From contig JAQBYL010000081.1 of assembly GCA_027622495.1 (NCBI GenBank), positions 1 through 12,140 on the forward strand: a stretch of 12,140 nt of DNA. Reading direction: 5' to 3'. The position numbers were made by a program, and so were the translations under genes. A model generated the notes under the pieces. That model had not been told where the DNA came from. It saw only the letters and a list, made by a program, of their open reading frames with translations, and ran no database searches. Shown in pieces: positions 6,333-12,140 of the stretch. This DNA is from Pseudomonadota bacterium (GTDB taxonomy: Bacteria; Pseudomonadota; Gammaproteobacteria; Pseudomonadales; Azotimanducaceae). Every line of letters starts with the position of its first letter. Position 1 is the first letter of the stretch.

Positions 6333-7019
6333 ATGAAAGCGAGCGTTCCCCCCATGCGACCTTCCGTTGTGATCCTGATTCTGGCCAATCTCGTCCCGCT
6401 CTTCGGGGTCGCGTTTCTGGACTGGTCGGTGTTCCAGGTTGTGATGCTCTACTGGACCGAAAACATCGTGATCGGGTTGATCAACCTGCTGAAGATGGCG
6501 CGCCTGGATGAAGCCGCGATGACCCGCAACCTGCCCATCTCAAACCAGGCGGCGCAGGCCCTGAATCTTGCTCAATACGCGGGTGGTCTGAAACTTCTGT
6601 TCATGCCGTTTTTCGTGGTGCATTACGGTCTCTTCTGCTGGGTCCACGGTCGCTTCGTTGTCTCGCTGCTGGGGGATGGAGCGGGTTACGCGCAAGCTCT
6701 GAGTCCCACGATCCTTCTGGCTACTGCGGTGCTGTTCATAAGTCACCTGTCTTCATACCGGATCAACTATCTGGCTAATGCCGAACGCCAAAGCGAAAGC
6801 CTGCTGACCCTGATGCACCGACCCTACAACCGCATTGTGGTCATGCATCTGACGATCCTCTGCGGGGCATTTGTGATGCTCGCGTTCGACACTCCCACGG
6901 CCGTGTTGATGCTTCTGATCGGATTGAAGGTCGGGCTCGACGTGGCGCTGCATCTGCGCGAGCGACATGGTGTTGAGACCCCCTTCAGGCACATTCTGCC
7001 CACCCCCCAAACCTTCTGA
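6333..7019 (+). CDS. DUF6498-like multi-pass membrane protein
   Basis: The 228-residue integral membrane protein has about five or six hydrophobic segments: roughly 11-29, 31-50, 87-105, 124-143, 167-184 and 187-204. The N-terminal pattern ILANLVPLFGVAFLDWSVFQ followed by VVMLYWTENIVIGLINLLKM is, as I recall it, the signature of DUF6498 ('NliPl.Gv...gWs.f.ill.YW.EN.iiG..n'). The segment MPFFVVHYGLFCWVHG (91-106), with two histidines in or beside a membrane helix, also fits. Function is unknown. The start could be ATG 6333 or ATG 6354 (MRPSVV); neither has a strong ribosome site. It ends 56 bp before gloB, which has its own strong ribosome site. A basic stretch (REAR-like, 209-220) precedes the C-terminus, which is probably cytoplasmic. 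Confidence 0.7.
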   Translation: MKASVPPMRPSVVILILANLVPLFGVAFLDWSVFQVVMLYWTENIVIGLINLLKMARLDEAAMTRNLPISNQAAQALNLAQYAGGLKLLFMPFFVVHYGLFCWVHGRFVVSLLGDGAGYAQALSPTILLATAVLFISHLSSYRINYLANAERQSESLLTLMHRPYNRIVVMHLTILCGAFVMLAFDTPTAVLMLLIGLKVGLDVALHLRERHGVETPFRHILPTPQTF

Positions 7020-7062
7020 TATCACCTTCGCCTGCCGGTCGGGCTATGATAGTGGCCGGCAA

Positions 7063-7069
7063 AGAGGAG
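7063..7069 (+). promoter_or_regulatory. Strong Shine-Dalgarno fixing the gloB start
   Basis: AGAGGAG ends 6 bases before ATG 7076. An in-frame ATG at 7046 would add ten residues not expected in the family and has no comparable site, so 7076 is the start. Confidence 0.8.
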
Positions 7070-7075
7070 ATTCGC

Positions 7076-7867
7076 ATGATTGTAGAGCAGATATGGACCG
7101 GTAATTCCTACCGCAACTTCAATTACCTCATCGTCTGCCCGGAAACCGGCGAAGCCCTGGCGGTCGACCCGCTCGATCACGAAAAATGTCTGGCACGCGC
7201 GAAAGACCGCGGCTGGACCATCACCCAGGTTCTGAACACCCACGAACACGGCGATCACACCGGCGGTAACGGACCGGTGATCAAAGCCACCGGTGCTAAG
7301 CTGCTTGCGCATGCGGGTGCCCGTAACCGCATCGACGGCATCGATGTGGGGCTCAAAGCCGGTGACGTAGTCAAGGTCGGGACCAGCGTGGAACTGCTGT
7401 CGCTCGACACACCGGGTCACACCATGAGCCATGTGTGTCTGCTCTCAAAGACCGATCAACCGGCTCTTTTCTGCGGTGATACTCTGTTCAATGCAGGCGC
7501 CGGCAACTGCCATGGCGGTGGCCATCCGGAAGAGCTGTACGGCACTTTTGCGCAACAGATGCACACCCTCGATCCAGACACCCTGATCTACCCGGGTCAC
7601 GACTACATCACCAACAACCTGAAATTTACCCTCGATCGCGAACCCGACAATCGCGACGCCGGTAATCTGCTTGGCGAGCTTGCCAATCACGACCCGGAAA
7701 AAGCGTTGGTCACCACCATCGCCCAGGAGCGCAAGATCAATACCTTCTTTCGTCTGACCAGCCCCGGCGTTGTTGCCGGGATCCGTGAACGCTTTCCGGA
7801 TATCGGCGACTCGCCCTCGCCGAAAGAGGTTTTTCTGAAACTTCGCGAACTGCGCAACAGCTGGTAG
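7076..7867 (+). CDS. gloB: Hydroxyacylglutathione hydrolase (glyoxalase II)
   Basis: Glyoxalase II hydrolyses S-D-lactoylglutathione to D-lactate and glutathione, completing methylglyoxal detoxification in the cytoplasm. The 263-residue protein has the metallo-beta-lactamase fold with a full binuclear metal set: THEHGDH (55-61, giving H56, H58, D60, H61), H115 in DTPGHT, D135 in CGDTLF and H174 in YPGHDY. The helical C-terminal substrate domain is present: ITNNLKFTLDREPDN (178-192) corresponds to the usual N-L-x-F-A-x-x-x-E-P-x-N, and the protein ends LRELRNSW. The lid segment GAGNCHGGGHPEELYGTF (141-158) differs from the E. coli GCGRxFEG form but occurs in related proteins. Length is normal. 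It converges on the TauE-type gene with 20 bp between the coding regions and a shared hairpin. Confidence 0.95.
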   Translation: MIVEQIWTGNSYRNFNYLIVCPETGEALAVDPLDHEKCLARAKDRGWTITQVLNTHEHGDHTGGNGPVIKATGAKLLAHAGARNRIDGIDVGLKAGDVVKVGTSVELLSLDTPGHTMSHVCLLSKTDQPALFCGDTLFNAGAGNCHGGGHPEELYGTFAQQMHTLDPDTLIYPGHDYITNNLKFTLDREPDNRDAGNLLGELANHDPEKALVTTIAQERKINTFFRLTSPGVVAGIRERFPDIGDSPSPKEVFLKLRELRNSW

Positions 7868-7896
7868 CGCGACTGATCAGAAGCTGATCAGACCAG
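7861..7896. terminator. Hairpin shared by converging gloB and TauE-type genes
   Basis: CTGATCAG (7873-7880), AAG, CTGATCAG (7884-7891) makes an exact 8-bp stem with a 3-base loop. Outer arms CTGGT (7861-7865) and ACCAG (7892-7896) can pair around it, leaving a 7-base bulge. It spans the gloB stop codon and the last codons and stop of the convergent gene. A bidirectional terminator or transcript 3'-end barrier is inferred; no T-run follows on either strand. Confidence 0.5.
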
Positions 7897-8706
7897 CCGA
7901 TAGAGCATCCGCACGCCGACGCTGAGCAGAAATAGTCCGAACAGGACGCTCAGGCGATGCTGACTCATGGCGTGTGCAAGACGGGCGCCGAGCGGAGCTG
8001 CCAAGATACTCACGGGTGAGATCACCGCAAGGCCGATCAGGCTGACGTAACCGAGGTTACCGGGGGGTAGCCCCACCTGATTCCAGCCGGTCCAGATGTA
8101 GCCGAGGGTTGCCGGCACACTGATGATGAGCCCGAACAGTGCAGAAGTCCCAACCGCCCGGTGAATCGGGAAGCTCAAGAGTGTCAGCACCGGAACGCTC
8201 AGGGTGCCCCCACCGATACCCATCATGCTGGACAGCGCACCGATACCGGCCGAGATCGACTTCGCTGCGAGCCCGGACGGCACCGCCGAGGCGAGCGTGA
8301 GGTCCCGGCTGGCAAACAGCATCTTGACCGCAACAATCACCGCAACCACACCAAACACTGCACTGAGAACCGTGCCGCTGACGGAAGAGGCAAGCAGAGT
8401 TCCACCCAACGCCCCCACAAATACTGCCACGGCCCAACTGCGGGCGAGCCCCAGATCAACACTTCCTTTCTGGTGGTGAGCGCGACTCGAAGAGATCGAA
8501 GTCGGCACGATGGTGGCGAGCGAGGTGGCAACCGCAACATGCATCCGCACGCCGGGGTCAACACCGAGCAGGGTGAGAGCGAACTCAAACACCGGAACGA
8601 TCACAATCCCGCCACCCACACCAAGCAGGCCGGCAAGCACTCCCCCGACCAGACCGGTGGCCAGCACCATGAGCAGAATAGGTGTAAATTCGTTGATGAT
8701 ATCCAT
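7888..8706 (-). CDS. TauE/SafE-family sulfite or organic-anion exporter
   Basis: This 272-residue polytopic membrane protein carries both halves of the TauE/SafE (DUF81) duplication. In the first half are GLLGVGGGIVIVPV (26-39) and MHVAVATSLATIVPTS (55-70) with the following SRAHHQKGSVD loop. In the second half are ISAGIGALSSMMGIGGGTLSVPVL and HRAVGTSALFGLIISVPA. The glycine-rich G-x-G-G-G-x-x-x-V-P repeats and the A-T-S / G-T-S motifs are the family marks. About eight membrane helices are expected in the inner membrane. Known relatives export sulfite, sulfoacetate or related sulfonates; the substrate here is not evident. The first usable start is ATG 8706, with no strong ribosome site. It is 137 bp downstream of the alcohol dehydrogenase on the same strand, with repeats in between, so it may have its own promoter. 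Confidence 0.9.
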   Translation of the reverse strand: MDIINEFTPILLMVLATGLVGGVLAGLLGVGGGIVIVPVFEFALTLLGVDPGVRMHVAVATSLATIVPTSISSSRAHHQKGSVDLGLARSWAVAVFVGALGGTLLASSVSGTVLSAVFGVVAVIVAVKMLFASRDLTLASAVPSGLAAKSISAGIGALSSMMGIGGGTLSVPVLTLLSFPIHRAVGTSALFGLIISVPATLGYIWTGWNQVGLPPGNLGYVSLIGLAVISPVSILAAPLGARLAHAMSQHRLSVLFGLFLLSVGVRMLYRLV

Positions 8707-8745
8707 TTCAGTTCATCGCCCGGGCACTGTCATATCTGGCACATA

Positions 8746-8780
8746 GCCAAGGGTTGCGCCAAGGGTTGCGCGAAGCAACC
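8746..8780. repeat. 12-bp tandem repeat plus hairpin upstream of the TauE-type gene
   Basis: GCCAAGGGTTGC occurs twice in exact tandem (8746-8757 and 8758-8769). The second copy runs into an inverted repeat, GGTTGC (8764-8769), GCGAA, GCAACC (8775-8780), a perfect 6-bp stem. The element is 40-75 bp before the TauE-type start, in its probable leader or promoter. Nearby, TCTGCCAG is repeated at 8814-8821 and 8828-8835. I see no clear terminator for the upstream dehydrogenase gene in this 137-bp gap. Confidence 0.7.
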
Positions 8781-8843
8781 GCCAGCACGCTAAAAGCCCA
8801 ATCATAGTGCACCTCTGCCAGGCCGCGTCTGCCAGACTAACCG

Positions 8844-11024
8844 TCAGGGCGTGGCAAGCGCTGCAGCCCGATCCCTGATTGCCCGATCATTGATGTAGGC
8901 ATGAATGCGCTGCACATCGGATACATCAAACAGATCAGCAAAACCCGCCATCCCCTGATTCGAAAGTGTTCCTTCCAGAACGATCTGTGCAAACCGGTCA
9001 TGCACTTGCGTGCGCATCATCCGCAGATCAGGCATTGCCCCCGCAGACTTTACATTCACACCGTGACAGACCGCGCAGGCTTCGTGATACAACTTGTTAC
9101 CCCGATCGATGTCTTCGGTTGATGCGCTAAGCGGTTTAAGATCCGGGATGATCTTGTCGAGCTCGAATGGTTCAGGCAGTTCTTCAGACCCGTCGAGTTT
9201 GAATACCAGGAGCTTGCCGTAGCTGCCGTACCGGTAGGCGGCGGTATCGGTAGTATGCCCACCGAAGTTATCACCCGCACCACCGGCCAGGATCGCTACA
9301 TACTGCGTGGTACCCACCTGATAACTGATCGGTGGTGCCACCATCGACGTATAGGTGTTGTAGTGCCACAGTCGTTCGCCCCTATCGGATGCATAAGCCG
9401 ACAGATAACCCAGCGCGTCGCCCTGAAACACCAGACCACCGGCACTCGCCATGACCCCGCCGTTCCAGTAGTGCGGGTGTTCAACAGACCAGGCCTCTTT
9501 GCCGGTCAGGGGATCGAACGCTTTGAGATAACCCACGGCTTCCGGTGCGCCAGGTGTTTCATCGATCAACTGTGCAATCCGGCCAAGCTCGATGCCCAAA
9601 TTCATCTGACCTGGATTGCGCTTCAACACACCCGTAGACGCAACCTCATCGCTCATCGCATACAACAGCGGATTTTGCTGCGCAGGGAAATACACCAGGC
9701 CGCTGCTCGCATCAAAAGACATTGCCTGCCAGTTGTGCCCGCCTAAAGGGCCGGGAACAATCCATTTGGGCCGTTCACTGTAGTCGGATTGTTCGGTTTC
9801 CACCGGCCGACCTGACGCCATGTCAACGTGACTCGCCCAGGTGGTAGTGACAAATGGATTGGCCCTGAGCAGTTCGCCGTCTTCACGGTCAAGAACATAG
9901 AAAAAACCGTTCTTTGGTGCCTGCATCAGCACCTTGCGCCGCGCTCCATCCACATCCATCTCGGCGAGCATCATGTCCTGAACGGCGGTGTAGTCCCAGT
10001 TGTCGCCTGGCGTCGTCTGGTAGTACCAGTTCATCGATCCAGTATCAGCGTCCACCGCAACAATGGATGCCAGGAACAGATTGTCGCCTCCCCCGGGGGA
10101 GCGCAGCGTGCGAGTCCACGGTGCGCCATTTCCAACGCCCAGGTAAACCTGGTCGAAATCCGGGTCGTAGACGATCGAGTTCCAGACCGTTCCGCCGCCA
10201 CCGATATTCCACCACTCGCCGCCCTTCCAGGTTGTGGCAGCCAGTTCCATTTCAGGGTGTTCGAACGGCTCGGCCGGATTTCCGGGCACGGTGTAGAAAC
10301 GCCACACCTGATCGCCGCTTTGCGCATCGTAGGCGGTAACATAGCCCCGCACACCGAACTCGGCACCGCCGTTACCGATGAAGATCTTGCCCTTAGCTGC
10401 TCTTGGTGCGCCGGTGATGGAATAGTTGCGGGTGCGATCCACAATGGTGTCCACGCGCCACAGTTCTTTACCGTTGCTGGCATCGATCGACACGAGAAAC
10501 CCGTCGAGGGTGGCTACATAGACCCGACCGCCATACACCGCAACGCCGCGATTGACCGGTCCGCAACAGGCTTTACGCAGAAATTCCCTGGGCGTTTGCG
10601 GATCATAGACCCACCTGCTTTCGCCGGTGGCGGCATCCAGTGCATGCACGCGGCGCCAATTGGTGGAAAAGTAGATGATGCCATCCACCACAATGGGCGT
10701 GGACTGAAGGGCGAAACTGCTGGCCAGTTCACTCACCCAGGCAAGCCCCAGACGACCAACACTTTCCTGGTTGATACTGTCCAGCGGTGAAAATCGCTGT
10801 TCGTAATAGTCGCGACCGTAGGCGAGCCAGTTCTGAGGTTCGGTGTCCGCGGCATTGATCCGGGCATCGTCAACGAGCGCTGTGGTCGCTTGAAAAACAG
10901 CCGGTTCGGGTTCTGAGCGCGGTGGTGGATCGGCGGTGGATGAGTCTTCAGGCTCGGTGACTAACAATGCGAACGCCGCAACCGCGAGCAGCGGTAATGC
11001 AATCCACCAGAAACGAGATCCCAT
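8844..11024 (-). CDS. PQQ- and haem-containing alcohol dehydrogenase (quinohaemoprotein)
   Basis: The enzyme oxidises alcohols to aldehydes in the periplasm, passing electrons from PQQ to an attached cytochrome c. The 726-residue protein starts with a signal peptide or anchor (MGSRFWWIALPLLAVAAFAL), then a Pro/Glu-rich linker. The eight-bladed propeller begins at WLAYGRDYYEQRFSPL (66-81). Seen are the vicinal cysteines C153-C154 (KACCGPVNRG) that stack on PQQ, E222 and N299 as likely calcium ligands, and the probable catalytic Asp D344 in GDNWDYT. The C-terminal cytochrome has CAVCH (650-654) and a probable haem Met in GMAGF (M692). The residue two after D344 is Thr, where lanthanide-dependent enzymes carry Asp, so the cofactor metal is probably calcium. 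Domain order and length fit type II quinohaemoprotein ADH. AAAGGGG precedes ATG 11024. No pqq or electron-acceptor genes lie in the window. Confidence 0.95.
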   Translation of the reverse strand: MGSRFWWIALPLLAVAAFALLVTEPEDSSTADPPPRSEPEPAVFQATTALVDDARINAADTEPQNWLAYGRDYYEQRFSPLDSINQESVGRLGLAWVSELASSFALQSTPIVVDGIIYFSTNWRRVHALDAATGESRWVYDPQTPREFLRKACCGPVNRGVAVYGGRVYVATLDGFLVSIDASNGKELWRVDTIVDRTRNYSITGAPRAAKGKIFIGNGGAEFGVRGYVTAYDAQSGDQVWRFYTVPGNPAEPFEHPEMELAATTWKGGEWWNIGGGGTVWNSIVYDPDFDQVYLGVGNGAPWTRTLRSPGGGDNLFLASIVAVDADTGSMNWYYQTTPGDNWDYTAVQDMMLAEMDVDGARRKVLMQAPKNGFFYVLDREDGELLRANPFVTTTWASHVDMASGRPVETEQSDYSERPKWIVPGPLGGHNWQAMSFDASSGLVYFPAQQNPLLYAMSDEVASTGVLKRNPGQMNLGIELGRIAQLIDETPGAPEAVGYLKAFDPLTGKEAWSVEHPHYWNGGVMASAGGLVFQGDALGYLSAYASDRGERLWHYNTYTSMVAPPISYQVGTTQYVAILAGGAGDNFGGHTTDTAAYRYGSYGKLLVFKLDGSEELPEPFELDKIIPDLKPLSASTEDIDRGNKLYHEACAVCHGVNVKSAGAMPDLRMMRTQVHDRFAQIVLEGTLSNQGMAGFADLFDVSDVQRIHAYINDRAIRDRAAALATP

Positions 11025-11100
11025 GGTTGCCCCTTTCGTCTTGTGTCTTGCGCGATGGTATCAGACTTTGCGGTGCGGACACGCTGGGCTACTCTGTTCG

Positions 11101-11114
11101 ATTCAATTTTGAAT
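11101..11114. promoter_or_regulatory. Inverted repeat ATTCAA-TT-TTGAAT between divergent genes
   Basis: Perfect 6-bp arms flank a 2-bp centre, ending 11 bp before the proposed MATE start and about 77 bp upstream of the divergent dehydrogenase start. The AT-rich patch stands out in the 101-bp gap. An operator is possible; I see no good -35/-10 pair on either strand. Confidence 0.25.
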
Positions 11115-11125
11115 ATGCACCCACG

Positions 11126-12140
11126 TTGAGCAAACCCAGGCAGGCCGGCAACTTCACCCAGGGATCGATCGGTCGGCACATGGTCCGCCTCACCGGTTTT
11201 ATGGTGATGGGCTTTCTGGCCATGACACTTTCCCAGTTGGTGGAGGCCGTCTATCTCGGTTTTGTCGGAACCGACGAACTGGCGGCGATTGCGTTCAGTT
11301 TTCCCGTGGTGATGGCAATGAATGCTGCAACCCGCGGCATCGGCATCGGTGCCTCGGCAGTGCTGGCTCGCGCCATGGGTCAGGACGAGCGTGACCTGGC
11401 ACGGCGTCTTACCTCTCACTGTCTGATGTTGGTTCTGGTTTTTACCCTGGCCTGTTCAGTGGCAGGCTGGTTGTACGCGGAGCAGCTGTTTTATCTGATG
11501 GGTGCGCGCGGTCATATTCTGCAGCTGACCATCGACTACATGCATATCTGGTTTATCGCAGCCCCCATGTTTGGTCTGTCCATGGTGGGGGTCGGCCTGA
11601 TGCGCGCCATTGGCGACCCCGCATACCCTGGCTACGTGATGACCGCCGGTTCGGTTCTGCAGGTCATTTTCGGACCGTTCCTGATATTTGGCTGGATCGG
11701 TATACCGGCCCTCGGGATCGAGGGGGCCGCCTGGGCATTCGTTCTGGCCCGATCCCTGGCATTAATCATGGCCCTGTACTGGTTTGTTGTGAAAGAGAGG
11801 ATGCTGCAGTTCTCCCTGGAGCATTTCGGCACATCGAGCCGCGACATTCTGCACGTGGGAATTCCAGCGGGTGCCACCAACCTGATCCAGCCACTGTCGA
11901 TGGGGGTCAGTACCTGGCTTCTAGCCGACTATGGTCATGCAGTGGTCGCCGGGTTCGGGGTGGCCTCGCGGATCGATTCGGTAGTCACCATGATCGTCAT
12001 TGCCATCTCGGCCAGCGTGCCGCCTCTGGTAGGTCAGAACTGGGGCGCGCGCCGATTTGACCGCGTACATCAGGTTTTACGTCTCAGCTACCAGGCGTCT
12101 CTGGTGTGGGGCGTCATGGCAGCGGTGCTGATGTGGGGGG
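11126..12140 (+). CDS. MATE-family multidrug/cation efflux transporter (3' end cut off)
   Basis: About 338 codons are visible and the frame is still open at the window edge; complete MATE proteins are about 450 residues. From TTG 11126 the protein reads (M)SKPRQAGNFTQGSIGRHMVR, then LTGFMVMGFLAMTLSQLVEAVYLGFVG. The 'G-x-I-x-R-H-l-x-r-L' lead-in before the first helix is typical of MATE proteins, so TTG is preferred over the in-frame ATG at 11180, which would cut into it. Further family marks are ELAAIAFSFPV, GIGIGASAVLARAMGQ, RAIGDPAYPGYVM near the end of the first repeat, and SASVPPLVGQNWGARRFDRV in the second repeat, the usual G-Q-N-x-G-A motif. It should export drugs or organic cations in exchange for Na+ or H+ across the inner membrane; the substrate is unknown. 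It is divergent from the dehydrogenase, and no ribosome site is clear. Confidence 0.93.
   Translation, partial: MSKPRQAGNFTQGSIGRHMVRLTGFMVMGFLAMTLSQLVEAVYLGFVGTDELAAIAFSFPVVMAMNAATRGIGIGASAVLARAMGQDERDLARRLTSHCLMLVLVFTLACSVAGWLYAEQLFYLMGARGHILQLTIDYMHIWFIAAPMFGLSMVGVGLMRAIGDPAYPGYVMTAGSVLQVIFGPFLIFGWIGIPALGIEGAAWAFVLARSLALIMALYWFVVKERMLQFSLEHFGTSSRDILHVGIPAGATNLIQPLSMGVSTWLLADYGHAVVAGFGVASRIDSVVTMIVIAISASVPPLVGQNWGARRFDRVHQVLRLSYQASLVWGVMAAVLMWG

Noticed and set aside
8161..8793. 210-residue plus-strand frame rich in His, Arg and Thr
   Set aside because: It is antisense to the TauE/SafE gene; the composition is the complement of hydrophobic membrane codons.
9828..10790. 320-residue open frame on the plus strand inside the dehydrogenase gene
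   Set aside because: It is wholly antisense to a strongly supported PQQ-dehydrogenase; its translation has no recognisable domain and reads like the complement of the propeller repeats.

Overview
The window looks like a chromosomal stretch of a Gram-negative, probably marine or environmental gammaproteobacterium. This is inferred from moderately high GC, an outer-membrane barrel ending in Phe, an InaA/WaaP-type LPS kinase, a glyoxalase II, a quinohaemoprotein alcohol dehydrogenase and small proteobacterial DUF proteins. I see no phage, transposase, CRISPR, tRNA or rRNA.

Layout. (1) 1-201, minus strand: the 5' part of a nitroreductase-family gene, broken by an in-frame stop and a one-base frameshift and running off the left edge. 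(2) 343-2645, plus strand: a methyltransferase, an InaA-type lipopolysaccharide kinase overlapping it by 4 bp, and an outer-membrane barrel protein. The kinase is frameshifted by an exact 7-bp tandem duplication; removing one copy restores a 271-residue protein. (3) 2682-5274, minus strand: a luciferase-like flavin monooxygenase, a two-CBS-domain protein and an exported protein of unknown function. (4) 5386-7867, plus strand: a small DUF6316-like protein, a pyridoxamine-phosphate-oxidase-fold protein, a DUF6498-like membrane protein and glyoxalase II (gloB). (5) 7888-11024, minus strand: a TauE/SafE anion exporter, then a large PQQ- and haem-containing alcohol dehydrogenase. (6) 11126 to the right edge, plus strand: a MATE efflux transporter, incomplete.

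Most genes are ordinary accessory or housekeeping metabolism. Possible functional links are few. The methyltransferase, LPS kinase and barrel protein may form a small envelope-modification cluster. The dehydrogenase makes aldehydes in the periplasm, while GloB handles cytoplasmic aldehyde-derived thioesters, but these two are separate transcription units. I did not find a convincing new multi-gene system. The most notable observations are the two broken genes near the left end, whose exact lesions can be read from the sequence, the unknown exported protein, and several short inverted and tandem repeats at gene boundaries.
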